A model generated the notes under the pieces. The model was not told the origin of the DNA. It searched no databases and saw only the letters and a program-made list of their open reading frames with translations. This document shows positions 12,627 through 26,014 of a stretch of DNA of 64,000 nucleotides, piece by piece. Each line of letters starts with the position of its first letter. Position 1 is the first letter of the stretch. The DNA is taken from contig JAYKKM010000442.1 in assembly GCA_035772405.1 (NCBI GenBank), positions 57,501 to 121,500 of the forward strand, written 5' to 3'. The position numbers and the translations under genes were made by a program. Source of the DNA: Chrysogorgia sp. JL179-B06 (lineage: Eukaryota; Cnidaria; Anthozoa; Scleralcyonacea; Chrysogorgiidae).

Positions 12627-12798
12627 TATATAGATATATACAGTGTAGTTCTTTTTATTCATTTATTACCCTAATTATTTTTACAAGTTGTAAATCCATT
12701 GTATATCTTCTCTAAAAATGGATTATTATTAAATTTTTAAATGACAGTGTCATGTTGAACAATGTATTGTTGTAAATAATCTTATTAACAATGCAAAA

Positions 12799-13640
12799 AT
12801 GGATTATTTCTCTTCACAAATCGCAGATGCTGGCTCCAATAGTGAGAAACTATTTCATACTGTTTATCGCCTTCACAGAAAATCTGACAAATTGTACCCT
12901 ACCCGTACTTCTTCGACGCAATTAGCAAATCAGTTTGCCAAATATTTCAATGAAAAGATTATTAATATTAGACAATTATTTTGTGTTCCATCGACATCTG
13001 TTTCCTCCTCATTTTTCAAGTACGATAACCCTGATTTGAATTGTTCATTGGATTTCTTTGCTCCTACTGTACCCGATCTGCTGAAGAATTATCATACATT
13101 ACTAGCAAATTGAAGCTGAAATCCTGTATGTTGGATCCTGTTCTAGAAAACATACTTTCAGGACTCCTGGATTCAATTTCACCGGTGATTGTTGAGATTG
13201 TTAATGGTTCCCTCATTTCTAGTTTCGTGCCAGCAAGTTTGAAAAAAGCTGCTCTCCTGCCACAATCGTCGTTAGACCATGAAGATTTTATTAACTTTCG
13301 ACGAGTTTAAAATTTGACGTTTGTGTAAAAAATCGTGAGAAAGTTGTACCCTTACGCATATTGAACTAACTTCGCAGCAACAACCTACAGGAACCTATTC
13401 AATCTGCTTACAAGCAATGCCATATTTATGAAACAGCCTTGATTCGGGTAAAGAATGACATTCTCTGTTCAATAGTTCATAACCGCTGTGTCTTACTGCT
13501 GCTGTTAGATTTGTCAGCAGCTTTTGATACGGTGGATCCTGATATGTTCGATTACCCGCTTTCAAAGAGAACTACTTTATTATGCAAAATGCCTTCTAAA
13601 TTTGGAATAAAAAGTGATGCATTGGAATGGTTTCGGTAGT
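12799..13640 (+). pseudogene. CR1-like non-LTR fragment (linker and N-terminal RT)
   Basis: Three successive frames give KLFHTVYRLHRK and QFAKYFNEKI (linker), then LLDSISPVIVEIVN, SFVPASLKKAALLP and INFRRV (RT blocks 1-2), and finally LLLLDLSAAFDTVDPDM (13490-13540), the first catalytic aspartate block. The sequence resembles the CR1 copy at 16.1-19.3 kb on the opposite strand. It ends abruptly near 13640 before the second aspartate block, so it is truncated and frameshifted. Confidence 0.8.
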
Positions 13641-13659
13641 AGCTCAATATTTAATTTAA

Positions 13660-16070
13660 CCACGTAGAAATATACAAATTAATTTTACAAATAACCATAG
13701 TGGTAAGGAAGCCCAAAAAAGAAACCAATCGGCTTATAGGATTTGGGCTCCCTTATAGATAATTTGATGTAATTACGAGGAACATGGACGATGTGAAAAA
13801 TGAATGTATAATTTCAATAACATCAGAGCACGACAAAACCGGATCACGAGTTAAACAGAAAGAACATTTTTAAATACAGAATATGAGATAATTTTTTTAA
13901 TTTAGATAGAAAGCAAGCAACAGTTGATGCATCACAAATAGTCTGGCTAAGCGTATTAACAAAATTTGAACCCTGGTAATAAACTGAAAATTGTCTTATT
14001 TTTGTTCTACAAAAGGGAAGATAATAAAATTTGGAATTTCGTGTGTTATAGTTGTGAACATGATGCGTACGTAAAAATGAATCATCAAAGCTACGAGGGA
14101 GCAATTTGTTTTGAAATAAGTACATAAATTTTCCTATTTGAAATAAATAGATATTTTCAAATTTAAGAATCCTAAAGGTTTTAAAAACAGGATCAGTGTG
14201 TGCATCAAATGGTTCCTTGCCAACTATTCTAATTACACGCTTATGAAGCAAGACAATACGGTTCAGATTAGTTGGATACGTAGATCCCCACGCAATAATA
14301 CAATATTGAAGGTATGGGTAAACGAGAGAATAGTACAATGTATATACAGACTATTTTGAGAGGCAAAAGCTTGATTTGTAAATTATACCAATTGATTTGG
14401 ATATTTTTTGTAGCAACAAGAGAAATGTGAGGCTTCCACGAGATATACCCATCTAAGATTATACCGAGAAAAACAACCTCCTTAACCAAATCAATTTTAT
14501 GGTAAACTAAATGTTATGCCTTTTTTGTCTTGGTTTAAATATCATATACTTGGATTTCTTAATATTTATTCATAATATAGTAGCTCTAAACCATTCATTT
14601 CACTGTTGATTATGTTCATTAAACAGGACTGATCTTTATGACAATAAAATAGATTTGTGTCATCAGCAAATAGAATCAAGTCAAATATATTAGAAACATT
14701 ACAAAGGATCGTTGATATATAATAAGAAAAGAAGCGGACCAATGATAGAACCTTGAGGTACTCCACATTGAATAATTTTAGATGTGGAACAAGTTTCATT
14801 AAATTGAACATATTGCGATCTATTACAAAAATAATGTTTCATCCAATCTAGAGCCACGCATCGGATGCCGTAATGTTCAAGTTTAACAAACAATATATCA
14901 TGGTTAACAGTGTCAAATGCCTTGGAAAGATCAAGAAAAATTGCAACCGTAAATTCTCTGTGATCAATAGCTGCTGTAATTTTGTCGTATAGATAAGGCT
15001 AGGGAAGTCGAATGTTTTTTCCTAAAACCATATGCCAATATGGTATGTGTATTTACGTAATTACTTATGCGATTAAATACAACTCTTTCTAACAATTTGG
15101 AGAAGATAGGTAAAACCGATATAGGTCTATAATTAGAAACAATAGAATGATCACCAGATTTAAATAACGGTATAACACGTGCTATTTTCATTTCATCAGG
15201 AACAATACCAGAAGAAATGGATAAGTTAATAATATGAGTAAGAGGTTCAGAAATAAAATCAATGGAATCCTTAACAGCATGCATCGGAATCCTATCACAG
15301 CCTGCTGCAGTACCTGAACGCAAAGTACTTACAATTTCTAGTATTTCATGTTGTGTTGCTGGTTCTAAGAATATAGAGTTTACGAAGTTACCAGAGAGGA
15401 AGAAGCGATGAGAAACAGTCGAAACTGGAATTTTATTGGCTAAATTAGGTCCAATATTAGTGAAGTAATCACAGAAACGATTTGCGATTTCAATTGGATT
15501 AGAAATTTCTTGATTATCAAAACTAAATGTTGATGGTAATTTATCAACACGCTTTTTGCCATTAATAACTTCATTCAAGATCTTCCAAGTGTTTTTTGTA
15601 TTAGATTTGGCAAGATCTAATTTATTTTCATAATAGAGACGTTTGGAAATTCTTAAAGAATGGTTCACTTTGTTTTTATATTCTTTGTAAGAAACATCAT
15701 TGACATGGTTTGGCGTATTTAGATATCGCTTATAAAATTTATTCTTTCGTCTCATAGACTTTAGAAGACCCTTGGAAAGCCAAGGTTTATTAAGAGTACA
15801 CTTTTTTCTTTTATTCTTTTAATTGGAAAACAAGTATTATAAATGTCACGATATTTGTCTAAAACATTTCCATAAGCATTATTAGGATCATTGAACCCTT
15901 CAAGATTACACAATTGAACATTGCTTTGACGGTCACAAAATTGAACTACATTCGCTTCACTTTTATCACGGAAGACAATATACGTGTCTTCAACCGTGTC
16001 GACGAGCTGTTCGTGCGTAATACAAAATATTAGCAAGTGATCATAAATATCAGTGAACAATAATCCGCTA
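13660..16070 (-). pseudogene. non-LTR retrotransposon relic (endonuclease tail, RT, C-terminus)
   Basis: Minus strand, 5' to 3': endonuclease end and linker (16060-15761), then a 263-codon frame (15755-14964) with YFTNIGPNLANKI, VSTLRSGTAAGCDRIP, SNYRPISVLPIFSKLLERV and YGFRKKHST. A frame change is followed by GVPQGSIIGPLLFLLYIND (about 14760), FADDTNLFYCHKD (about 14650), GIILDGYISWKPHI and the C-terminal domain (14338-13844) with YPYLQYCIIAWGSTY and HNYNTRNS. The first catalytic aspartate block sits in the shifted stretch near 14930. Only a few frameshifts separate it from an intact ORF2, but the 5' endonuclease is missing. Confidence 0.85.
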
Positions 16071-16075
16071 AATGA

Positions 16076-16107
16076 ATAATTATAATAATAATAATAATAA
16101 TAATAGA
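16076..16107. repeat. AAT microsatellite at the 3' end of a CR1 copy
   Basis: About nine AAT units. It lies exactly at the 3' end of the minus-strand CR1 copy that follows, as expected for the microsatellite tails of CR1-clan elements. Confidence 0.8.
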
Positions 16108-19100
16108 CGTATTAGGAGCATTATACAATAGTCTCAATGCTCTTACAACAATATATTCTTAAATTTACTTATAAAACTTATTACAGTTTCATTATAAGAT
16201 AAAGCCTACTACATATATTACCACTATGAACAAAAAAACTATTAATTTTAAAAAAGAAAAGTCTTAACTGCTGACTTAAAATTACCCAACATATCAAAGC
16301 TTCTAATTTCCTGTGGTAATGAATTACACAGTTTTGGTGCCGAAACCGAGAACGCTCTGTCTCCATGAGTCACCGTCTTGGATTTTGGCTCAAGTAGCAG
16401 ATTACGGTCTGATGATCTCAAAGCACGAGTATAATTTATATTTATTTAGCAAATCAGTAATATAAACAGGCGCCTGGCCATGCAAAGCCTTGAAAGTAAT
16501 TATTAGTATCTTAAATACAATCCTTGATCTCACCGAAACCAGTGAATATTACGAAGCACAGGGGAGATATGCGCCGATTTTTTAACCCCTGTTACAAGTC
16601 TTGCAGTTGTATTTTGAATTCGCTGTAACTTGCTCAATTCAGCTTCTGGTAAGCCATATAGGATGCTATTACAGCTGTCAAGTTTTGATGTTATGAATGC
16701 ATGCACTCACTTATCACAGTCCTTTTTACTCAAATATTTCATGATCTTGCCGATATTTCTGATAGCAAAAGTGTCCGATTTACAGATGTTATTTACATGA
16801 TTATTTAATTTTAGTTGTCTATCTACAGCAACACCGAGATCACGTGCAACCGGAGCCGGTTGGATTTTCAAATCGTTGACACATATTTCTGGCATTGGTT
16901 CACAATGCATAAAACGTGATGGTAGATGGACAATCTCGGTTTTACTCGGATTGCATATAAGACCATTCATAGTACACCAGTTGGTGATGTCCTTAATACA
17001 TAACTCAAGCTTAGCTAGAGCAGCAGGTCGTTCACATGGAGATTTTATAGGCATATACAGCTGTGTGTCATAAGCGTACATTATGCAATCAAGGCCATGG
17101 ACTTTGATCACATCTTCCAATGGCGCAAAGAAGAGTGAAAAGAGAAGTGGACCAAGTACAGAACCCTGTGGTACACCATATTGCAGTGGTTTGTTTGAGG
17201 AATGCGTATTCTTCACCATAACTGACTGTACCCGATCAGAAAGGTATGAGTGATACCAGGCTAGCACAATTCCACTAAACCCATAACGATGCTGAAGTCT
17301 CTCCAATAGAACGGTGTGTTCAATGGTGTCGAACGCAGATGATAAGTCCAACAGTACCAACACTACTTGATTTTCATCAAGTGCATTAAGGATGTCATTG
17401 AAAACACGCAGAACTGCTGTCTCTGTGCTATGAAAGAGTCTATAAGCAGATTGCATTTTTGCAAGGAGGTTATTCTCAATAAGATAGTCTGTTGTCTGTC
17501 TGGCAGCAATCCGCTCTAATACTTTTTACAAGAAAGCCACGTTAGTAATACATTAGGTCTTTAGTTAGGGAATAGCTCTTTATCACTAGTAGGTTTTTTA
17601 ATAGATGGGCAGATGAGACCTTTCTTAAGTGAAAGAGGAAATACTCCTGTGGACAAAGATGAATTGATAATGTCAGTAATTGGGGCAGCTAACACGTCAA
17701 GAGATTCATTTAGCAGATGTGTAGGTACATGATCTAAGGCACAGGACTTAGACGAGTACTGTTTGATAGTGTTACAGACAAAGCTTTCAGATACAGCAGT
17801 AAATTCACTGAGTGAGTTTTTACAACAAGGAGAGGCAACTGCTATAGATAGCGTTTTAACTGACTCATGTGTATTTGTAAGTTTATCTCGAAGTAACTTC
17901 ATGAATCTTAGTTGAAAAATAACAACTAAAAGCATCAGCCAGGTCATACGAAGAATCATGTGATGGCAATAAAGGAATAGATTTTACTCGGAACATGCCT
18001 TCAATCATGTGAAATAGCTGATTCTGATCAGAGTTAGATATCTTTGCCTTATAATATTCTGTTTTTGCTAAATCAATTGCCTTTACGTATATACGACATT
18101 GTTCCTTGTACAATTGATGATGAACCTGAATGCGTGTAGAGAGAAATTTACACTCAAACTGTCGTTTTTGTTTCTTCATAACTCTTAAACTATCATTAAA
18201 CCATGGAGAATTTGGTCGAAGGATAATTGAGCGTGTACGTTTGTGTGCGTGTTTGTCCAAAAGCTCAGACAATACACAATTGAATTGTTCAGTAGCAGTA
18301 TTTACATCAAATACGGACGAACAAATTAATTGCGAGTCAAGGATATATTTTCGCCATGTCTGTAAGTCTATACGACGTAAATCGCGATGATTAATAACTT
18401 TTTTAGATGATTGGGGTCTCGGAAAATCCATGCAGCAAACAACAGCACTGTGATCTGATGGTAAATCAGAGACGATCTCCATGGCAGTAGACAGCATACT
18501 ATCTTCCTGACGATCAATAATAAGGTCCAGTGTGTGGCCACATCGATGAGTCATACCAGTAACTCTTTGTTGTAAACCTGCTAAATTCAGCAGTTCCGTA
18601 AACCTAGTAGCATCGTCATCATTAACCACATCCATATGGAAATTGAAATCCCCAGCAATTAAAAAATAACCCGGAACAACAACTAACTCTTCTAAAAGCG
18701 TAGAAAATTCTCGTAAGCTTGTTCTTACGTGATTATGCGTTTGAAACGATGATATGGAAAGATCCATATATTCCATTGACGCAAACGTTAAGACATCATT
18801 TTCATTTACGGCGAAACCCTTACGAAGGAATAACTCCACCTCCTTTCGTATGGGATCTTGGCAAATGTATAGAAACTTGTAATCTTGTAAGGTATTGATA
18901 ATTTCAGCTATGGTAGTATCAGCTGCATTCTTATTAGAAAGCCAGGTTAACCGCAAGAACATCAATTCGCTTTGAAATTATAAAGTCACAAATGGAAGCA
19001 GATTTCTTGTTGATTGAATGTGCGTTCCATACAGCGAAACGTAGACGTGGAAGACACTTCGTTTTCTGTTGATCAAATTTGATATGTATCAGGTTGCTTG

Positions 19101-19320
19101 ACTTTTTGGTAAGTTTTGTGACCTTGACAGTAGGGCGTGCAGTAACACTTACTGGGATAATCCCAGCTTTCCAAGTGGCTGGCCGTTTACCAGTAGCATA
19201 TTTTTCGATCCCAGCCTGGTAACTCACTGAGGGACGTGATCCTTGTTTACCCGCGCGACGAGCAAGGCGGTATTTATTATTGTTAAGTTGTATCATCATG
19301 AGTTTGAAGCAAAGTTTTAC
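16108..19320 (-). pseudogene. CR1-clan non-LTR retrotransposon, nearly full length but inactive
   Basis: Minus strand: RFAVWNAHSINKKSASICDF (about 19045), where the endonuclease begins, shifts frame near 18950 into a 360-codon ORF (18965-17883) with IAGDFNFHMDVV, HTLDLIIDR and DLPSDHSAVV. The RT continues at 17959-17561 with SKSCALDHVPTHLL and SLKKGLICP. The 249-codon frame 17456-16707 has [40 protein letters not shown] and MYAYDTQLY, where YADD has become YAYD and a catalytic Asp is lost. A C-terminus with RALRSSDRNLLLEP lies near 16430. Frameshifts plus the YADD change make it inactive. Confidence 0.88.
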
Positions 19321-19847
19321 TGCTGGATGCCATTCCTAACACAAACCTGTTTTTGGGAGCAGGAACCCAGGTGTTTTATCGTGATACCATCACTAGGAAG
19401 ATTATCAACCAAGTTTAAGAGCTCTTCCTACCCTCAGTCCCACAATCATAATGGAGGTTTATATTCAGAGTTTTCCTTCTCCTAGAAAGGTTTCCTTCAC
19501 CACGGCTATATAGGGCCCTTCCTACCCTTTATTAATTGAAACCGATTTGATGAAGCCATTAAATGCAATAGTCTGATGGTAAGCTCCAGACAAGCTTCAA
19601 GTTTAAAAAATCATATAAAATCAAAATAAAATGGCCTAACAGCGCGAAAGTTCGCCAATATGTGTATAAAGGTCGAGCGATCGATTTCAAATTATCGAGG
19701 AATCAGAAAACTTGCTGCAAAACGCTATCTAATGCAAAAAGAGGCAGCAAACGCCAGACGAAGATCAACAAATCATTAATAATATTCGCGAGACATCGTA
19801 TACAAAAAAACAAAATAACTAAAAATAATTTAGTGAATTATCAATTA
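19321..19847. other. 5' flank of the CR1 copy; no gene recognised
   Basis: Probably partly the 5' untranslated region of the minus-strand CR1 copy. A short basic plus frame (19662-19853) matches nothing known to me. Confidence 0.4.
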
Positions 19848-20674
19848 TTCTAATTTAGTGTCAGTGAATATACTTATTCTGTGCAGCCGTACACATCGGG
19901 TGAACAGTGACAACAGTTCAGTTTCATGGTCGTCCCCATGAAAAAGACCCATATTTCCGCCATTTTGTTGCCGGACACTTTCCGAAGTTAAGTCATTGTG
20001 ACTTGAATTATCACAGTGATTAGTAAATATATTATCAATAAGGGTAGCAGTTTGTGATGTTATTCTTGTAGGAAGCCTAATTAAAGGGGAAAACATGTTA
20101 GCATACATTATATCCAAAAATTCACCAGTGAATTGATGACAATGATGGTTCATTAGATTTAAGTTGACATCAGCCATTAGATAATATATTTTGTTTTCTT
20201 TGGAAATTCTAGCCATCATTAAAAATTGAGATCGGTAGTAAAATCAGCAATATTTCGACTAGGAGGCCTATAAACAATACCAACAATGGTATTCTTCCCT
20301 TTATCATTGCTTATTTCAATATACAACGATTCTGCACATGACTGGACAAGAAAGGCTAAGTCATTACGAGTTTTGTATTCGAGCTCTGATGTTACATACA
20401 AACCGACACCACCACCAGATGTATCAGATCGGTGGCTGTGAACAAAGTTATATCCAATAATGTCATCGGTATGGGATGAATCTTGAAGCCAAGTTTCAGA
20501 GATACCAACAATCGAAAATGTATTATTTATAGAAGCTAACAATGTTGTTAAGCTATTGAAATTACGACAAAGGCTTCGTATATTTAAGTGAACAAGAGCT
20601 AAGCAGTCGGAACGCGTTTCCTTTTTCGCTAACATCTCATTTAGACTATTCTCAATATAATGATCCGGATCCAA
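19848..20674 (-). pseudogene. non-LTR endonuclease fragment
   Basis: The minus frame 20674-20219 has LVHLNIRSLCRNF, VGISETWLQ, SDTSGGGVGLYV and IVGIVYRPP, the ordered blocks of an apurinic-type endonuclease. A frame change leads to frame 20219-19845 with YYLMADVNLNLMNHH (the GDFN block, with Gly changed to Ala) and SQTATLIDNIFTNH. No RT follows. An opposite-strand RT piece starts at 20720, so this is a truncated or rearranged copy. Confidence 0.8.
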
Positions 20675-20719
20675 GTTACTAGATAGAGCTAGGTTTTTGT
20701 GGTTATCAAAAAAATAATG

Positions 20720-21650
20720 GGTTAAGCTTTAACAAAGAAAATTGTTAAATATCTATCAGATCGTACTCAAGCTGTTCATGTTAATAATGCTGTTTCATCC
20801 AGTCATAACTTGGCATATGTGGCGTTCCGCAGGGATCAGTGTTGGGACCTATATTGTATTTGTTGCATACGTCACCTGTTGGAGATATACTTCGTTCTCA
20901 TGATATGATATTTCATTTGTACGCGGATGGTATTCAAGTTTATGCTTCGTTTAATTATAAGAACAGTGATGAACTCTCGTGTGTCTCGTGTGGAGTACTG
21001 TCCATCTGATTTATATAATGAAATGGATAACGTTAAATAAGTTGAAACTCAATACAGATAAAACGGAACTTCTAATCATCAGTTCCAAATATCGACCTGA
21101 ACCGGTTTTCTCTTCACTGGAAGTTGGTCCTGATATAATTTTTCCATCAGAATCCGCAAGGAATATTGGAGTCATATTTGACAAGTATCTCACTATGTCC
21201 TTACAAATTAATAACGTCTGCAAGTCTTCTTTCTATCATTTACGAAATATTGCCCGTGTTAGGAGATACTTATCATCTCAAACAACTGAAATTCTTATAC
21301 ATGCTTTTGTTACATCTAAGTTGGATATGGCTAATGGAGTGCTGTTCGGTCTTCCAAAATAACAATTGCGAAAACTTCAGAGTGTTCTTAATGCAGCGGC
21401 AAGGTTGCTTACTGGAACCCGAAAATTTGATCACATTACACCAATAATGATACAACTTCACTAATCACATATAATTGCATTTGACATATAAGGCTATAAA
21501 TGGTCTTGCACCAAAATATATGTCGGACACGATTTCATACTATATTCCAACTAGGACTCTTAGATCAAGTAGTGCCAAATTATTAATTGAACCGCGATTT
21601 AATTTAAAAACTTATGGCGGACGATCTTACTCAGTTAGGGCGCCTTATTA
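20720..21650 (+). pseudogene. CR1-like RT second half and C-terminal domain
   Basis: Plus strand: VKYLSDRTQAVHVNNAVSSS, a frameshifted [10 protein letters not shown] near 20820-20850, [10 protein letters not shown] (YADD changed to YADG), then WITLNKLKLNTDKTELLIIS, NIGVIFDKYLTM, SFYHLRNIARVRRYLS, LLTGTRKFDHITPI and LRSSSAKLLIEPRF. The C-terminal blocks resemble those of the 16.1-19.3 kb CR1 copy. Several stops and frame changes, and loss of a catalytic Asp, make it dead. Confidence 0.8.
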
Positions 21651-22009
21651 TTATTTTATTATTATTAAATCGATTAGGGGACAGAGTGTTAGGGGAAAAC
21701 ATGTGCGCATATTTGAAACCAAAAGCGAGATCATAATTCTGTAATGCCACATATATATGACTCTTCGAGTTCAAGTAATGAAATCATGCCGAATTTTCAG
21801 AAGAGATTCACCAACCATGATTTTCCCCGCATGAGTTATCCAATGGAGCGAGATCAACTTGCCGGTGGAAAACTTATGTACATTTTGTTAACCTTGTCAC
21901 ATCAGTCCAGTAATTACACTGACATTGTTAATACTGAAATACTGAAATACTGAAATAGTTCATCAAGCAGCGGATTTCTGGTTCTGTTTCACTGCCAGGT
22001 AATGAAAAT

Positions 22010-24552
22010 GTTTCTTATATAGAGATTGTTTTGGATAATTTAGTGGTAAATAGCCATAGCGCGTTTGATAAACACATTGATTTAATTTCGGAAATTAGAG
22101 CATTAAAGAGTTTTAAAATAGCAACATTCCAAAGGTGACTTCAATGGCCTTATTAATTATCTTCAAAACACTCCCTTACTGGATATAGTTATCAGTGAGA
22201 GTGACAACGTGAATCTTGCCTGGTTAAAGTGGAAAGCTGCCTTCCTCGCTGCTGTCGACTCTTTTATACCTAAAACCATTCTAAAGCGTTCCTTTACACC
22301 TCCTTATATTACAAAGGACCTACTTCATGCCATAAAAATGAAAGAGTCTCTCAGAAGAAAAGCAAAGGCGAAGAACTCGCCTCAACAATGGGAAAAGTTC
22401 CACAAAAGCAGACAGCATCTGAAGTGTTGGATTAACGCTAGAAAAAGATCATATTTATCTAGTTTATCTGAATCTATATACGTTAATTCTAAACCTTTCT
22501 GGAGATATTTTAAGTCTAAATCGTCAACATCCTCATTACCTGATGTGATGAAAGTAGGAGATCTTAAACTCTCTTCTTCAAAAGAAAAGGCTGACGCTTT
22601 TAACAACTTTTTTGCGTCAGTCTTTAATTCTGACTCTGGCTCTTCTTCTTTATCTTCTCCTTCAAATTCTACTCTCAATTCTCTTGACTCCATAATTGTT
22701 TCTGAATCCGTAGTACAGTCTCTATTATCTAATTTGTTACCTTCTAAAGCAACTGGCCCAGATGGAATACCTGCTTATCTCTTAAAACGATTTTATGAAG
22801 TTATCGCTCCCTCCCTGGCTGCTCTCTTCGAGTTATCTATCCAACAGGGTGTAGTTCCCTCAGAATGGAAACATGCTAATATAGTTCCAGTCCCTAAGAA
22901 AAGTGACGTTCATGAAGTTACTAATTACAGACCAATTTCTTTACTATCCCAAATCTCTAAAGTTCTTGAACGTTTTGATTTCCACACAAGTTTCTTTTTT
23001 CATCAAGAACTCTTTATATGATCTCCAGCATAGTTTCCGCTGTAATAGGTCATGTGTTACTCAACTTCTTAATATATTTCACGACATTGGTATAGTGCCC
23101 TTGATGCTGGTAAATAAATTGACCTCATATATCTTGATTTTGCTAAAGCTTTTGACTCTGTCTCTCATAGTAAACTCTTATCCAAGCTAAAAACTTATGG
23201 AATTTCAGGTCCTCTTCTTAAATGGTTTGCCGATTATCTTCATGATCGGAAACAGCGTGTTGTTGTTGAAGGAGTTTCTTCGTCGTACCTTAGTGTTAAG
23301 TCTGGTCTGCCGCAAGGTAGTGTGATAAGTCCCCTTCCTTTTATTCTCTATGTAATGACCTTCCGGAGGTAACCAGCAACAGTACTGTTGCTCTTTTTGC
23401 TGATGACAGCAAGTGTTTCCGCTCAATTGAGTCACCAGCGGATAGAGATCTCGTCCAGCTTGATCTCGATGCTATGAGCAACTGGTCACAGTCCTGGCAA
23501 ATGAAATGTAATTTGTCTAAAACTCTTTTATTAAGGATATCCCGAAAACGTACCCAATCTAGTCATTCCTACCACCTCAACAACGAATTTAACAAATCAA
23601 AATATAATATAATAGTGAAAAATATAACAAATCAAACCGATTTGGGTGTTCTCATCAGCAATGACCTTAAGTGGTCCCCCCATATCGCTAAATGTGTTGC
23701 TAAAGCTAATCGTATGCTTGGGTTTCTTCGTAGGAACTGTACTCAAATGTCAAATGTCCGTTGCCGTCGTCTACTTTAGTTAGCGCTCGTCCGTTCTCAC
23801 TTGTCTTACGGTAGTGAAATCTGTGCTCCTCAGGATAAGTCACGTGACCTTTCACTTCTTGAGGGTGTTCAGAGACGAGCCACTAAATTCATACTCCAAG
23901 ATTATGAATCGTCTTACCCTGAACGTCTTAAAAAGCTTAACTTATTACCGATATCATATTGGCTCGAAATTAAGGATCTTCTCTTCTTTCTAAGCGCAAA
24001 CAAGGTCTCTACGATCTAGATATCTCCCGTTTTGTTACTTTTCCTTCTATTCGCTCGTCTTGCACTCGTTCAAGTGAAAACAACTTGCTTGAAGCCAATC
24101 CTTGTAGGACTTCTCTTTGTATAAATTCTTTTTTCAACATAATTGTATTTCTCTGGAACGATATCTCTCCGATAGTTCGTAATTAGTACTTCTGTTTCAA
24201 TTTTTAAACATAAACTTTATATTCACTACCCTTCTAAGTTAGACTCCAATTTCGATGATAATAGAAACCTGCACCTGGAAAAGTTTCTGTTCTAAATGTC
24301 GTTCTTTCAATCCAAGCTGTTGCTCTAAAATCTTTATTCTTATGTAATTTGTGTTTAGTTTTTTTTTATTGTGTTTTTACTTAAATATGTTTATTATATA
24401 ATTTTTTGTTCGGTTGGTCTTCACATGGGACTCCTGTCCTGTTGATCATTACTTCAATCATGTTCAAGTATTGCACTCTTTATTTACTGTATATTTGCAT
24501 TATTGTATGGTTGTAAAGTCAATAAATAAACAAAATAAATAAATAAATTACA
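22010..24552 (+). pseudogene. non-LTR retrotransposon (L2/CR1 clan) RT, decayed, with AAAT tail
   Basis: The main frame 22209-23021 has SFTPPYITKDLLHAIKMKE (linker), NNFFASVF, LPSKATGPDGIPAYLLK, VPSEWKHANIVPV and VTNYRPISLLSQISK. Shifted frames continue with LQHSFRCNRSCVTQL, a DFAKAFDSVSHSKLL block near 23140-23170, LPQGSVISP, LFADDSKCF (about 23400) and QTDLGVLISNDLKWSPHI. The C-terminus has LSYGSEICAPQ and LLEGVQRRATKFILQDY. It ends with AATAAATAAACAAAATAAAT near 24521-24550, a typical short microsatellite tail. The endonuclease is absent or unreadable 5' of 22200, and at least five frame changes are present. Confidence 0.85.
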
Positions 24553-24697
24553 TTAAACATCACGAGTTTGATCAACGAATTGATCTTCGTCATGTCTGGC
24601 CAACCTTTTGATGTGTTAGCAATAAATGAAACACGACTGGACGCCACAATTCCTGGCAGAGAAATATCGATACTGGAATACAATATTGCATACGCAG

Positions 24698-25050
<353 letters not shown>

Positions 25051-25628
25051 GGATACGTGAAATTTTATATTTAAAAATATCAATGTGAACTTGAGATACT
25101 AACAATTGAAATTACTGGAAAGTTTATTAAACCTTTCCTAGTCAGCATATGTTATACACAACCTGCATCCGAAATGAACATAATTGATTCATTTGAAATT
25201 TATCTTTCGGTATTAGATGAGGAAAATCAAGTATCTATAATCCTGGGTGACTTTAATTGTAATACCCTGGTGAAGGATTGAACTTCCCATACCTTTAAAT
25301 TAGAATCTTTGTATGACGGATACCAATATACAAACAATATCTGTCAGTTCAAAGAGCCAACATGTATCACTGAATCTACACAATCATTGATTGATCACTT
25401 AATTAACATGGCACCACGTCGTATTCGTAAAGAGGTGTCTGTCATTTATCTATCAGTGATCGCAGTCTCATGATATATGGTGTGTATCGCCTGATTTATC
25501 CACGTGAACGACCACGCATAATTGAGGCTAGGAATTACAAAAATTTATACATCAATAACTTTGTGTCTGATATACCCAAATATCTGGGGATTTAATTGTA
25601 AAACGTCATGATCCTAAAACCCGGCGGA

Positions 25629-26014
25629 TATTAGAGCTATCTGCTTGGCAAAACTTCATTTGTGACCGATGGCGTAAGGTGTTAGCTCCAGTGTGCGGGG
25701 CATTTTTGTAAGCATTTTGTCACTCGTGTCGTCTGTCACAAATATTCAACATGTTGGATATTTTTTGTCACGAATGATAATTGAATGTTGTTGTTTTGAA
25801 TGCGATCCTCAACACGCATGCGTATTGCCAAAACGTTGTAAGCTTGCTGGTTTCACTCCGGCGCACACACGGAAAAAATATCGTTCGTGACAAAAAAATC
25901 CAACATGTTGAATGCTTACAAAACTGTAATGCTTACAAAACTGCCCCGCACACTGGAGCTAACAATTTACGCCATCGGTCGCGAATGAAGTTTTGCTAAG
26001 CAGATAGCTCTAAT
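25629..26014. mobile_element. MITE with inverted repeats of about 95 bp
   Basis: The left arm 25631-25722 (TTAGAGCTATCTGCTTGGCA onwards, including GGCGTAAGGTGTTAGCTCCA) is repeated inverted at 25919-26013. The middle carries ATTCAACATGTTGGATATTT and its near-complement near 25895, so most of the element can fold. It contains no gene and splits the surrounding non-LTR linker, which continues on both sides. Confidence 0.88.

Noticed and set aside
22209..23021. A host gene for the 270-codon frame
   Set aside because: It contains ordered linker and RT motifs of a non-LTR element and continues in shifted frames.
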